Shown here piece after piece: positions 53,201 through 62,983 of a DNA stretch of 64,000 bases. A model generated the notes under the pieces. It saw only the letters and a program-made list of their open reading frames with translations, was not told the origin of the DNA and ran no database searches. Position 1 is the stretch's first letter; each line of letters begins with the position of its first letter. The position numbers were made by a program, and so were the translations under genes. This stretch comes from Panacagrimonas sp963975245. GTDB taxonomy: Bacteria; Pseudomonadota; Gammaproteobacteria; Nevskiales; Nevskiaceae. The stretch is from the NCBI GenBank assembly GCA_963975245.1, contig CAXBFJ010000005.1, forward strand, positions 248,001-312,000, given 5' to 3'.

Positions 53201-54190
53201 ATGTACGCTCAAATGGTCGACACCGGCGCGAAAGTCTCAGCAGAACAGTTGGACGCTCAGGAAAGAATCTTCGAGGAACGAATTGCGGCAGATATCCGCA
53301 TTGAAGCCCAGGACTGGATGCCAGAGCGCTACCGCAAGACCCTGATCCGTCAGATCAGCCAGCATGCGCATTCTGAAATCGTCGGCCAATTGCCCGAAGG
53401 CAACTGGATTACCCGCGCGCCAACGCTCAAGCGAAAGGCAATCCTTTTGGCAAAGGTGCAGGACGAGGCAGGGCATGGCTTGTACCTCTATAGCGCTGCG
53501 GAAACGCTGGGCATCTCGCGAGACGAGATGTTTGATGGCCTGCACAGCGGCAAGGCCAAATATTCTTCGATCTTCAACTATCCCACTCTGACCTGGGCTG
53601 ATATCGGCGCGATCGGCTGGCTGGTCGACGGCGCGGCCATCATGAATCAGATTCCGCTGTGCCGATGTTCTTATGGCCCTTATTCCCGCGCGATGATTCG
53701 CGTCTGCAAGGAAGAAGCGTTCCACATGCGCCAGGGCTATGACCTCATGATGGCGCTGTGCAGGGGCACTGCCGAGCAAAAGGCGATGGCGCAGGACGCG
53801 TTGAATCGGTGGTGGTGGCCAGCGCTCATGATGTTTGGTCCCCCCGATGCGGACTCACCCAATACAGAGCAGTCCAAGCGTTGGAAGATCAAGCTTTTTA
53901 CCAATGATGAGCTGCGCCAAAAGATGGTTGACCAGACTGTCCCGCAGGCCGAGTACCTGGGGCTCACGATCCCTGATCCCGACCTGAAACTGAATGAAGA
54001 AACCGGAAGCTACGCTTTCGGAGACATCGACTGGGAAGAGTTCTACAACGTGGTCAAGGGCAACGGACCCTGTAATCGCGAGCGACTCGAAACCCGAAAG
54101 AAGGCCTGGAATGACGGGCAATGGTTTCGCGATGGTCTGGTCGCCAATGCTGAAAAGCGGGCCCTACTTAAGAACAAGCAGGCTGCCTGA
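53201..54190 (+). CDS. paaA: Phenylacetyl-CoA epoxidase, diiron oxygenase subunit A
   Basis: 329 residues from the ATG at 53201 (GGAGG site at 53188-53192). An earlier in-frame ATG overlaps the promoter. Ferritin-like diiron protein, with iron ligands expected in KVQDEAGHGLY and CKEEAFHMRQGY. WWWPALMMFGPPD is a PaaA signature. It carries out the 1,2-epoxidation of phenylacetyl-CoA in a complex with PaaB, C and E. Confidence 0.97.
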   Translation: MYAQMVDTGAKVSAEQLDAQERIFEERIAADIRIEAQDWMPERYRKTLIRQISQHAHSEIVGQLPEGNWITRAPTLKRKAILLAKVQDEAGHGLYLYSAAETLGISRDEMFDGLHSGKAKYSSIFNYPTLTWADIGAIGWLVDGAAIMNQIPLCRCSYGPYSRAMIRVCKEEAFHMRQGYDLMMALCRGTAEQKAMAQDALNRWWWPALMMFGPPDADSPNTEQSKRWKIKLFTNDELRQKMVDQTVPQAEYLGLTIPDPDLKLNEETGSYAFGDIDWEEFYNVVKGNGPCNRERLETRKKAWNDGQWFRDGLVANAEKRALLKNKQAA

Positions 54191-54228
54191 GCCTTCCAGC
54201 TCTCAGCCCACGTCAAGGAGCAAGCAGA

Positions 54229-54510
54229 ATGAAAGAGTGGCCCCTTTGGGAAGTGTTCATCCGCAGTCAGCACGGGCTGGCTCACCGTCATGTCGGCAGC
54301 CTTCACGCGCCGGACGCGGAAATGGCGATCAGCAATGCACGCGACGTCTATACCCGGCGTAATGAGGGCGTCAGCATCTGGGTCGTTGCTTCGGGCGACA
54401 TTACGGCCAGCAGCCCGGATGAAAAGGAGTCTCTTTATGACCCGGCGAACAACAAAATTTATCGCCACCCCACTTTTTTCCCCATGCCTGATGAGGTCAA
54501 GGGACTGTGA
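54229..54510 (+). CDS. paaB: Phenylacetyl-CoA epoxidase subunit B
   Basis: 93 residues. WPLWEVFIRSQHGLAHRHVGSLHAPDAEMAISNARDVYTRRNEG is the hallmark of PaaB, a small structural subunit that links PaaAC dimers. Overlaps paaC by four bases (GTGA). Confidence 0.96.
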   Translation: MKEWPLWEVFIRSQHGLAHRHVGSLHAPDAEMAISNARDVYTRRNEGVSIWVVASGDITASSPDEKESLYDPANNKIYRHPTFFPMPDEVKGL

Positions 54511-55274
54511 GCGCCGCGCTCCAAACCAGCACGCTCGAGTATTTGCTGCGGCTGGGTGATAACGCTCTGGTGCTGAGCCACCGTCTGTCCGAATGGTGCG
54601 GCAAAGGGCCGGCACTTGAAGAGGACATGGCCTTGACTAACGTAGCCCTCGACCTGCTAGGTCAGGCACGGTTGTGGCTCTCGTATGCGGCAGAACTGAA
54701 GGGGCAGGGCGCAGATGAAGACCGTCTGGCTTACCTGCGCGATGCGCCGGAATTTCGCAATGTTTTGCTGGTGGAGCAACCCAACCACGAATACTCCGAT
54801 ACGCTGATTCGTCAGTTCTTCTTTGACGCCTGGCATGCGCTGGCCTTGCGTGAACTCGCGCAATCCAGTGATCCGCGCATTTCAGAGATTGCCGTCAAGG
54901 CTCGCAAGGAGGTGACATATCACTTGCGGCGCAGCAGTGATCTTGTCATCCGGCTGGGCGACGGCACAGCGACCAGCAATAGAATGATGCAGTCAGCCGT
55001 GGACCAGCTCTGGCCCTTCACTGGCGAGCTCTTCGAAACTGACGAAATTGATACAACTGTGGCCAGCGAAACCGTCGGTTTTGAAGCCAAAAAACTGAAG
55101 AGCGAGTGGCAAACTTATGTCACTGACGTGCTCGCAACCGGCCAACTCCAGCTGCCGCCGAACGATATCTGGATGCAGAAAGGCGGCAAGCGCGGCATTC
55201 ACAGTGAGCATCTCAGTCATATGCTGAGCCAAATGCAGGTGCTGCAACGCTCTCACCCCGGCGCCAACTGGTAG
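54507..55274 (+). CDS. paaC: Phenylacetyl-CoA epoxidase subunit C
   Basis: 255 residues from a GTG start inside the paaB stop. Ferritin-like fold without a complete iron site. LRLGDNALVLSHRLSEWCGKGPALEEDMALTNVALDLLGQAR is the family stretch. Non-catalytic structural partner of PaaA. Confidence 0.96.
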   Translation: MSAALQTSTLEYLLRLGDNALVLSHRLSEWCGKGPALEEDMALTNVALDLLGQARLWLSYAAELKGQGADEDRLAYLRDAPEFRNVLLVEQPNHEYSDTLIRQFFFDAWHALALRELAQSSDPRISEIAVKARKEVTYHLRRSSDLVIRLGDGTATSNRMMQSAVDQLWPFTGELFETDEIDTTVASETVGFEAKKLKSEWQTYVTDVLATGQLQLPPNDIWMQKGGKRGIHSEHLSHMLSQMQVLQRSHPGANW

Positions 55275-55277
55275 ACA

Positions 55278-55802
55278 GTGAGCGTGACGGCCTCAAACCA
55301 CAATGCCATGTCGCTGGAGCACATCTGGGACTGCCTGAAAACGGTACCTGACCCCGAAATTCCAGTGATTTCCATCGTTGATCTGGGAATCGTGCGTGAG
55401 GTCCAGTGGCGTGATGAGCAGCTTGTTGTGTCAGTGACACCCACTTATTCAGGCTGTCCGGCAACTGAGGTGATCTCGGAGGACATTCGTCGGGCACTGT
55501 ACAAACTGGGCGTCCGAAACCTTTCGATAAAGCTGCAATTGTCGCCTCCCTGGACCACAGATTGGATGAGCGAAGAGGCCAGACGAAATCTACGCAATTA
55601 CGGCATTACGCCTCCAGCAGAACAGGCGATCGATGCCAGCCAGATACTGAAGAACAACTCTTATACGGCGCCGCGCGTGGAATGTGCGCGATGTGGAACC
55701 GCTGATACGGAGGTTATCAGTGAGTTTGGTTCAACGCCTTGCAAGGCCTTGTATCGCTGTCGGCAATGCAAAGAGACCTTCGACTACTTCAAGTGCCACT
55801 GA
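55278..55802 (+). CDS. paaD: Phenylacetate degradation protein PaaD (iron-sulfur maturation factor)
   Basis: 174 residues, GTG start at 55278 (a second GTG two codons on is possible). The N-terminal MIP18/DUF59 domain has VPDPEIPVISIVDLGIVREV and YSGCPATEVI. The C-terminal zinc-ribbon-like part has CARCGTADTEVI and CRQCKETFDYFKC. It helps assemble the metal centre of the epoxidase. Confidence 0.94.
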   Translation: MSVTASNHNAMSLEHIWDCLKTVPDPEIPVISIVDLGIVREVQWRDEQLVVSVTPTYSGCPATEVISEDIRRALYKLGVRNLSIKLQLSPPWTTDWMSEEARRNLRNYGITPPAEQAIDASQILKNNSYTAPRVECARCGTADTEVISEFGSTPCKALYRCRQCKETFDYFKCH

Positions 55803-55836
55803 CGATGTGCACACGACAGGATTACGTAAAGCAGCC

Positions 55837-56913
55837 ATGAGCAAGTTCCACCAACTGCAGGTCAGTCAAATCCATCAGGAAACACGCGACGCCATGGTGG
55901 TCACCTTTGCACCGCCTGCGGAAGACCCAGGCGCCTTCAAATTTGAGGCGGGTCAGCACCTCACGCTGAAAGCGATGATTAGTGGTGAAGAAGTCCGGCG
56001 CTCCTACTCCATCTGTGCCGGCGCACAGGAACAGACCCTGCGCGTGGCAATTAAAAAAATCGATGACGGCATCTTTTCCAACTGGGCCGCAGAAAATCTC
56101 CGGCAGGGGACGCTAATTGAGGTCATGGAACCCCAGGGACATTTCAATGTTCCGCTGGAGCCAGAAGCATCTCGTCATCATGTGGCTTTCGCATCTGGCA
56201 GCGGCATCACACCCGTGCTCTCCTTGGTCAAGACGACTTTGGCAGCAGAACCTGATAGCCGATTTACCCTGGTCTACGGAAATCGTGCTTCGTCCAGTGT
56301 GATTTTCAAGAATGAAATTGAGGATCTGAAAGACCGCTATCTGACGCGTCTGAATCTGGTCTTCATCCTGAGCAGAGAGCATCAGGATATGGATCTGTTC
56401 AATGGGCGGATCGATGCTGACAAATGCGAAGCGCTGCTCAGCAAGTGGATTGATCCGAAAGACATCGACATTGCCTACATCTGCGGACCACAGAGCATGA
56501 TGGAGCAAGTTTCAGCATCCCTGATGCGTCATGGCCTGCCGAAGGCTCAGATCAAGATGGAACTGTTTGCGGGCGCCATGCATAAGGGGCCCAGACCCGA
56601 GCGAAAAGCGGTTGTAAAGGGAGATGACGGCGCCACGATCACAATCGTTCATAACGGGTTGACCCGAGTCTTCAAGATGCCCAAGAACAAGGAGTCTGTC
56701 CTCGACGCAGCACTCGAAGAAGGCATAGAGCTGCCTTATGCCTGTAAGGGAGGCGTCTGCTCGACCTGTCGCTGCAAATTGATTAAGGGGGAAGTCGACA
56801 TGGACGCTAATTATTCGCTTGAAGATTACGAACTGGCCCGAGGCTTCGTCCTGAGCTGCCAAAGCTTTCCGGTCACAGATGAGTTGCTGATCGACTTCGA
56901 TCAGGAAACCTGA
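55837..56913 (+). CDS. paaE: Phenylacetyl-CoA epoxidase reductase subunit E
   Basis: 358 residues from the ATG at 55837. Upstream in-frame starts lie within paaD. FAD/NADPH reductase domain (RRSYSICAG, GSGITPVLSLV, YICGPQSMM) followed by a C-terminal plant-type 2Fe-2S ferredoxin domain with CKGGVCSTCRC and a fourth cysteine in LSCQS. It feeds electrons from NADPH to PaaA. Confidence 0.96.
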   Translation: MSKFHQLQVSQIHQETRDAMVVTFAPPAEDPGAFKFEAGQHLTLKAMISGEEVRRSYSICAGAQEQTLRVAIKKIDDGIFSNWAAENLRQGTLIEVMEPQGHFNVPLEPEASRHHVAFASGSGITPVLSLVKTTLAAEPDSRFTLVYGNRASSSVIFKNEIEDLKDRYLTRLNLVFILSREHQDMDLFNGRIDADKCEALLSKWIDPKDIDIAYICGPQSMMEQVSASLMRHGLPKAQIKMELFAGAMHKGPRPERKAVVKGDDGATITIVHNGLTRVFKMPKNKESVLDAALEEGIELPYACKGGVCSTCRCKLIKGEVDMDANYSLEDYELARGFVLSCQSFPVTDELLIDFDQET

Positions 56914-56990
56914 GTCGGTAAGTCGCTGTGCCAATAAACATGAATACGTTACTGCTACTCGCGGTGACTCAATAGAGATGGGGTTGATAA

Positions 56991-59018
56991 ATGAAACAAC
57001 TTGAAAGTTACGCTTGCGGCATTTGGCAGTCCGGGGCCAATGGACAGGTCATGCTCAATGCTATCAATGGCGAACCGGTGGCGGAGGTCTCCAGTCAGGG
57101 CATCGACTTCCGCGCGATGCTGGAATACGCACGCAAGGTTGGAAGCCCTGCGCTGCGCAAGCTGACGTTTCATGAGCGTTCATTAATGCTCAAGGCACTT
57201 GCAGCCTACCTCAGCGAACACAAGAAGGAGTTCTACGCCCTGTCTGCCGCAACAGGAGCCAGCAAGGGCGATTCAATGATCGATATCGACGGCGGCTTCG
57301 GCACACTGTATGCCTATTCGAGCAAAGGCCGTCGCGAGCTACCCAACGCACAATTCGTCATTGATGGCGCACCTGAAGTCATGAGCAAGACGGGAAGTTT
57401 TGTCGGTCAACACATCCTGACGCCTCTCAAGGGCGTGGCGGTTCACATCAATGCCTTTAATTTTCCAGTCTGGGGCATGCTCGAAAAGCTGGCAGTCAAT
57501 TTGCTGGCCGGCGTGCCCGCCATCATCAAGCCAGCCAGTCAGACTGCGTACCTGACAGAGGCCGTGTTCAAGCACATGGTGGCTTCAAAGATCTTTCCTG
57601 AAGGCTCATTTCAGTTGATCTGCGGCAGTGTCGGTGACCTGCTGGATCACGTCACTGGTCAGGACATTGTGACCTTCACAGGTTCTGCATCAACTGGACA
57701 CAAACTGCGTGCCCACCCCTGCATTGTGCGCAACTCGGTTCGCTTCACGATGGAGGCAGACTCACTTAACTGCTCCGTGTTGGGACCTGATGCCACACCG
57801 GATTCCCCCGAGTTCGATCTCTTCGTGAAGGAAGTAGCGCGAGAGATGACCACAAAGTGTGGACAAAAGTGCACCGCAATTCGCCGGGCATTGGTGCCGC
57901 GCGTCCATGTCGATGCCGTTATTGCAGCACTCAGTTCAAGGCTTTCCAAGACCGTGGTCGGTGATCCGGCTAACGAAGAAGTACGAATGGGCGCCTTGGC
58001 GAGCCTTGCTCAGCGAGACGAAGTGCGCAGCGCTGTTGCCAAACTCAGCTCAGAAGCAAAGCTGGTCTTCGGCGATCCGAATTCCGTGCAGGTCATGGGA
58101 GGCGATGCCGATAAAGGGGCATTTATTTCGCCGCTTCTGTTGCTGTGTGACGATCCAGTCAAGGCCCGACTGGTCCATGAAGTTGAAGCTTTTGGACCTG
58201 TTTCCACCGTACTGCCGTATGACAGCACTGAACAGGCCATCGAACTTGCCGCGCGTGGCGAGGGCAGCCTGGTGGGTTCAGTATTTACCTACGACAATGA
58301 CTTTGCGCGTGAAATGGTGATGGGCGCAGGCAGCTATCACGGTCGCATGCTGATCGTGAATCGTGATTGCGCCAAGGAATCTACAGGTCACGGCTCTCCC
58401 ATGCCCATGCTGATCCACGGTGGTCCGGGACGCGCGGGCGGCGGTGAAGAGATGGGCGGCATTCGCGGCGTCATGCATTACCTGCAGCGCACCGCTCTGC
58501 AAGGATCTCCCGCAACACTCAGCGCAGTGACCGGACAGTGGATCAAGGGGGCGCCACAGCCGGAGGGTGTGCATCCGTTCCGTAAGAACCTCAGTGAGCT
58601 GCAGCTCGGGGATACGGTCAAGGCAGGTCCCAAGCTCGTAACCTTGGAAGATATCGAACATTTTGCTGAGTTCACTGGCGATACGTTTTACGCACACATG
58701 GATGAAACAGCGGCAGCTGCCAATCCATTTTTTGGCGGGCGAGTCGCTCATGGCTACTACATTCTGTCCCTGGCCGCCGGACTGTTCGTGCAGCCTGATC
58801 CAGGTCCGGTTCTTGCCAACTACGGGCTGGACAATCTGCGCTTTGTAACACCTGCCAAGCCTGGGGACGAGCTGAGCGTCACGCTCAGTTGCAAGGCGAA
58901 GAATCCGCGCATCACAGAGAACTACGGTGAGGTGCGCTGGGACACAGTAGTCAGCAATCAGAGGGGCCAAGTTGTAGCCACCTATGACGTTCTGACGATG
59001 GTGCAGAAAGCGGCCTGA
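56991..59018 (+). CDS. paaZ: Bifunctional oxepin-CoA hydrolase / semialdehyde dehydrogenase PaaZ
   Basis: 675 residues. N-terminal aldehyde dehydrogenase (about 1-520) with FTGSASTGHKLR and nucleophile C294 in KCGQKCTAIRR. C-terminal MaoC-type enoyl hydratase (about 540-675) with FTGDTFYAHMDE and NPFFGGRVAHGYYILS holding the Asp/His pair. Opens the oxepin ring and oxidises the resulting aldehyde. A 77-base gap separates it from paaE. Confidence 0.97.
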   Translation: MKQLESYACGIWQSGANGQVMLNAINGEPVAEVSSQGIDFRAMLEYARKVGSPALRKLTFHERSLMLKALAAYLSEHKKEFYALSAATGASKGDSMIDIDGGFGTLYAYSSKGRRELPNAQFVIDGAPEVMSKTGSFVGQHILTPLKGVAVHINAFNFPVWGMLEKLAVNLLAGVPAIIKPASQTAYLTEAVFKHMVASKIFPEGSFQLICGSVGDLLDHVTGQDIVTFTGSASTGHKLRAHPCIVRNSVRFTMEADSLNCSVLGPDATPDSPEFDLFVKEVAREMTTKCGQKCTAIRRALVPRVHVDAVIAALSSRLSKTVVGDPANEEVRMGALASLAQRDEVRSAVAKLSSEAKLVFGDPNSVQVMGGDADKGAFISPLLLLCDDPVKARLVHEVEAFGPVSTVLPYDSTEQAIELAARGEGSLVGSVFTYDNDFAREMVMGAGSYHGRMLIVNRDCAKESTGHGSPMPMLIHGGPGRAGGGEEMGGIRGVMHYLQRTALQGSPATLSAVTGQWIKGAPQPEGVHPFRKNLSELQLGDTVKAGPKLVTLEDIEHFAEFTGDTFYAHMDETAAAANPFFGGRVAHGYYILSLAAGLFVQPDPGPVLANYGLDNLRFVTPAKPGDELSVTLSCKAKNPRITENYGEVRWDTVVSNQRGQVVATYDVLTMVQKAA

Positions 59019-59048
59019 TTCCACTCGATTACGCGAAAGGTGCTGTTA

Positions 59049-59840
59049 ATGAGCTACGAGAATATTCAATACGCAAGTGAGAACGGCATCGCCAGAATCA
59101 CGTTGAGCAGACCCGACCGACTCAACAGTTTCACCATGGCCATGCATCGTGAACTACGCGATGCGCTTGATCGTGTCAGTGCGGATGAGAGCGTGCGTGT
59201 TCTGCTTCTGACCGGTGCGGGGCGCGGCTTTTGCGCAGGTCAGGATCTGGCAGACCGCGAAGTCGCCCCGGGCGGGGAAGCAGTTGATCTAGGCAAAGCG
59301 GTAACTGATTGGTGGGCGCCATTGGTCAGGCAACTCAGGACCATGCCCAAGCCAGTGGTATGCGCGGTCAATGGTGTGGCAGCAGGAGCGGGGGCCAATG
59401 TCGCCCTGGCGGCAGATATCGTCATCGCAACGCGATCGGCCAGCTTTATTCAGCCCTTTTGCAAACTCGGACTGATACCGGATACCGGTGGCACCTGGAT
59501 TTTGCCGCGCCTGCTGGGCACCGCGCGCGCCATGGGTTTGGCAATGCTGGGGGACAAACTCAGTGCCGATAAAGCAGAGGAATGGGGATTGATCTGGAAG
59601 TCTGTCCCGGATGCCGAGTTCCAAACGACCGTCGACAAGATGCTCGCCGGCCTCGCCAAAGCGCCCACTCGCGGCCTCGCACGGACCAAGGAACTGCTTC
59701 TGGGCAGCGGAACCCTGGAGCTGGACGAAGCCCTGCAACGTGAGGCAGAGGTGATGCGAGAGCTTGGGTTCAGCGATGACTATCGTGAGGGCGTTTCCGC
59801 TTTCATGGAAAAGCGCACCGCCAATTTCACTGGCAAATAG
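59049..59840 (+). CDS. paaG: 1,2-epoxyphenylacetyl-CoA isomerase
   Basis: 263 residues from the ATG at 59049 (GAAAGG ribosome site just before). Crotonase fold with GRGFCAGQDLADR, oxyanion-hole GVAAGAGANVALAADIV and LIPDTGGTWILPRLLG. The D/G pattern is that of PaaG rather than the hydratase PaaF. Converts the epoxide to oxepin-CoA and shifts double bonds later in the pathway. No paaF is seen in this window. Confidence 0.92.
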   Translation: MSYENIQYASENGIARITLSRPDRLNSFTMAMHRELRDALDRVSADESVRVLLLTGAGRGFCAGQDLADREVAPGGEAVDLGKAVTDWWAPLVRQLRTMPKPVVCAVNGVAAGAGANVALAADIVIATRSASFIQPFCKLGLIPDTGGTWILPRLLGTARAMGLAMLGDKLSADKAEEWGLIWKSVPDAEFQTTVDKMLAGLAKAPTRGLARTKELLLGSGTLELDEALQREAEVMRELGFSDDYREGVSAFMEKRTANFTGK

Positions 59841-59842
59841 GC

Positions 59843-61387
59843 ATGCGCAGTTTGGCCGTATCACTGAATGCCGAGGTCGGCGTCATCGGTGCCGGTGCAA
59901 TGGGTGCTGGCATCGCACAAATCGCAGCTTGCGCCGGGCACACGGTGCGCTTGCTGGATACCCGGCAGGGTGCCGCAGATGAAGCAATTCACCGCATCCT
60001 CGCAGACCTCAAGAAACTGGAGTCGCGGGGAAAGATCGAGGTCGGCACGCAGGAACGGGTAGCTGAAAATCTACGTAGCGCAAGCGCTATTGAAGCGCTC
60101 GCTGACAGTGGGCTGGTGATCGAGGCCATCGTGGAAGACCTCGCCATCAAGAAGGCGCTGTATGCCGAGCTTGAAGCCGTCGTCGGCGATGAATGTGTCA
60201 TTGCCAGCAACACGTCTTCCTTATCCATCACCTCGTTGGGGGCCGACGCTAGAGCACCGGGAAGATTCATCGGCATGCATTTCTTCAACCCGGCTCCGCG
60301 AATGCCTCTGGTCGAAGTCATCAAAGGCGTGGCTACAGATGAAGCCGTGGCAGAGGCCGTTTTCGCGACCGCACTCGCCTGGGGAAAAACGCCCGTGCAT
60401 GCGAGCTCCACACCTGGATTCATCGTCAATAGGGTGGCTCGGCCTTTCTATGCGGAGGCTTTGCGCCTCTTGCAGGAGGGCGCTGCAGATTGCGCCACTA
60501 TCGATGCCGTCATGCGCGACTGTGGCGGATTCCGGATGGGCCCATTCGAGCTCATGGACCTGATTGGTCACGATGTTAACTATGCCGTGACACGATCTGT
60601 TTTTGATGCCTTTTACGGTGATCCGAGATTTTCGCCTTCGTTGATGCAGTTAGAACTGGTCAACGCAAAATTTTTGGGCCGAAAGAGTGGCCGCGGCTTC
60701 TACGATTATTCCGCTGACGCCCGAGCAACCGCGCCGGCCTGCGAAGCACCTGGTGAATCATCCGGACGGTTCGAGATCGTCAGCTCGCATCCTTTTGGCA
60801 GCGAGCTGGCCCGCCGGCTGGAAACTGCTGATATCTCGTACCGGTCTATCGCAGCCAGTCATCGTGATCATCGGGTTGCCATGGTTGATGGGGCAGCACT
60901 GTTCTTGTCTGACGGCCGGACCGCGACACATCGTGCTAATGCATTAGGGCTCAATGATGTCGTGCTGATTGACCTGATGCTGGACGCCGCAACAGCTCAA
61001 CGGGCAGCCATTTCTGTATCTGCGCAATGTAGTGAGGCAGGTCGCGATGCAGCGGTGAATCTGCTGCAGAAGGCAGGTTTTGTGGTTTCGCGGTTGCGCG
61101 ACACCCCTGGCCTCGCAGTAACGCGAACAGTGGCCATGCTGGCAAATGAAGCATGCGATGCGGTGGACCAACAGGTATGCAGTGCGGAGGCCGTGGATAT
61201 TGCCATGCGTGGCGGTGTGAACTATCCAGCCGGTCCCATGCAATGGGCCGAACAGCTCGGCGCCAATACGGTGCTGACGGTGCTCGATCATCTCGCCCAA
61301 CATTACGGAGAAACGCGATATCGCGCTTCCTCATTGCTGCGTCAGACGGTCTGGTCGCGGAAGAGCTTTTACGCAGCGGTTTCATGA
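59843..61387 (+). CDS. paaH: 3-hydroxyadipyl-CoA dehydrogenase
   Basis: 514 residues, about the length of the double-domain PaaH. NAD-binding VGVIGAGAMGAGIAQIAACAGH, catalytic region SNTSSLSIT and GMHFFNPAPRMPLVEVI, first C-terminal helical domain with FIVNRVARPFYAEA, and a second copy near 380-510. Oxidises 3-hydroxyadipyl-CoA to 3-oxoadipyl-CoA. It starts two bases after paaG. Confidence 0.94.
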   Translation: MRSLAVSLNAEVGVIGAGAMGAGIAQIAACAGHTVRLLDTRQGAADEAIHRILADLKKLESRGKIEVGTQERVAENLRSASAIEALADSGLVIEAIVEDLAIKKALYAELEAVVGDECVIASNTSSLSITSLGADARAPGRFIGMHFFNPAPRMPLVEVIKGVATDEAVAEAVFATALAWGKTPVHASSTPGFIVNRVARPFYAEALRLLQEGAADCATIDAVMRDCGGFRMGPFELMDLIGHDVNYAVTRSVFDAFYGDPRFSPSLMQLELVNAKFLGRKSGRGFYDYSADARATAPACEAPGESSGRFEIVSSHPFGSELARRLETADISYRSIAASHRDHRVAMVDGAALFLSDGRTATHRANALGLNDVVLIDLMLDAATAQRAAISVSAQCSEAGRDAAVNLLQKAGFVVSRLRDTPGLAVTRTVAMLANEACDAVDQQVCSAEAVDIAMRGGVNYPAGPMQWAEQLGANTVLTVLDHLAQHYGETRYRASSLLRQTVWSRKSFYAAVS

Positions 61388-61504
61388 CATCTGTGAGACC
61401 CAACCCCTCAATCAATGACCTCCACAGTGGAAGTCAGATTCTTTGCAGTTCGCGCTTTGCGCAACACAGCGGATTCAAAACAAAACGGTCCTGGAGAGAC
61501 AGAT

Positions 61505-62902
61505 ATGGAAAATATAATTAATTCAGACTACCTCGTCATTGGTGCGGGTGGCATGGGCATGGCCTTTGTCGATGAAATCCTGACACAAACATCTGCAACA
61601 GTGACGATCGTTGATCAAAAGCATCGACCCGGCGGGCACTGGAACGAGGCTTATCCCTTCGTTCGCTTACATCAAACATCGACTTGCTATGGCGTGAACT
61701 CCACTCCGCTGGGCCAACACAGGATCGACGAGTTTGGGCTGAACAAGGGTTGTTATGAACTCGCCAGCGGTAGCGAAGTCGTCGCCTACTTTGACAAGGT
61801 GATGCGCGAACGCTTTCTGCCTTCGGGTCGCGTGACCTACTTGAGGATGAGTGAATACCGCAAAGACGGCACAGTGAAGTCTCTCGCTTGCGGCACGGAG
61901 TACAAGGTAGAAGCAAAGAAGATTGTGGACGCGAGCTACATCAAGGTGACGGTTCCGTCCCAGCGACCGCCCACTTTTGAAGTCAAACCAGGTGCCACAT
62001 GCGTCGCCGTCAATGAGTTGCCTCGGCTGACGCCATCGCATAAGCATTTCACCATCGTCGGATCGGGAAAGACAGGTATGGACGCCTGCCTGTTTCTTTT
62101 GGAGCTGGGCGTTAATCCGGACGCCATCACCTGGGTCATGCCCAATGACGCCTGGTATTTTGATCGCCTGTCTGTAAACCCGGGGCGCAAGTTCACAGAC
62201 GCCATCACCTCGGGTCAGATCAAAGTTCTTCAGGCTGCGATCGCCGCCGACTCCCTTGACGATTTCTTCCAGCGCGCACTCGCCTGTGGCGAGTTGCTGA
62301 CGCTGGACCCCAACGTGAAGCCCACGCGCTGGCGCTGTGCAACCGTGACCAAGCTTGAACTCGAATATCTTCAGAAGATCAAGAATGTGGTTCGCCTCGG
62401 GCATGTCACCTCCGTTGGTCCCGGGGTGATGCAGTTGCAGAAGGGCAGCAGGGAGGTCCCAGCGGACACACTGTTCGTCGACTGTGCCGCAGATGGCCTG
62501 GCCCATCGACCGGCTGTGAAAGTCTTTGATGGCAACCGGATTACGCTGCAGACGATTCGGATGTGCCAGCAGGTCTACAGCGGTGGCTTTATTGGCAATG
62601 TAGAAGCCAACCTGACTGACGAAGCGCGCAAGAACGAGCTTTGCCGACCGATTCCATTGCCCTATGTGGCAAGCGACTATATTCGCTGCGCCATCGAAGG
62701 CAGTGAAAGCATGTTGACCTGGTTAACCGAGCCCAAGGTCGTGTCATGGATTAATGAGTCCAGAATTGATCTGTTTAGCCCGTACTTCGATTTCGACGAT
62801 CCTGAAGTGGTCAAGCAGATTGAAGCCATGGGTGAGCTGCTGAGCGTTGCAATCCCTAAAATGAAGCAGCTGCTCGCGGAAGACGCCTTGGCTGCGGCAT
62901 GA
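61505..62902 (+). CDS. FAD/NAD(P)-binding oxidoreductase within the paa operon, function unknown
   Basis: 465 residues from the ATG at 61505 (GGAG at 61492-61495). Dinucleotide-binding motif VIGAGGMGMAFVDEIL, then HRPGGHWNEAYPFVRLHQ, as in flavin monooxygenases, and a second Rossmann motif TIVGSGKTGMDACLFL at about residues 182-197. It looks like a two-dinucleotide flavoprotein of the monooxygenase/pyridine-nucleotide oxidoreductase group. It is not a standard paa gene, yet it sits between paaH and paaI in the same direction with 117- and 81-base gaps. It could act on a shunt product or an aromatic precursor feeding phenylacetate. Confidence 0.75.
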   Translation: MENIINSDYLVIGAGGMGMAFVDEILTQTSATVTIVDQKHRPGGHWNEAYPFVRLHQTSTCYGVNSTPLGQHRIDEFGLNKGCYELASGSEVVAYFDKVMRERFLPSGRVTYLRMSEYRKDGTVKSLACGTEYKVEAKKIVDASYIKVTVPSQRPPTFEVKPGATCVAVNELPRLTPSHKHFTIVGSGKTGMDACLFLLELGVNPDAITWVMPNDAWYFDRLSVNPGRKFTDAITSGQIKVLQAAIAADSLDDFFQRALACGELLTLDPNVKPTRWRCATVTKLELEYLQKIKNVVRLGHVTSVGPGVMQLQKGSREVPADTLFVDCAADGLAHRPAVKVFDGNRITLQTIRMCQQVYSGGFIGNVEANLTDEARKNELCRPIPLPYVASDYIRCAIEGSESMLTWLTEPKVVSWINESRIDLFSPYFDFDDPEVVKQIEAMGELLSVAIPKMKQLLAEDALAAA

Positions 62903-62983
62903 CTCAGCACTGGTACGAAGCCGCGTCTGACACTAAAACATCTGTCAGGGCTGTAGAGAAAAATCCAACGGAAGGATAGAGAA

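Noticed and set aside
53060..53212. N-terminal extension of paaX
   Set aside because: The longer frame crosses the paaA promoter, and the added residues have no family match. The ATG at 53059 places the winged helix correctly.
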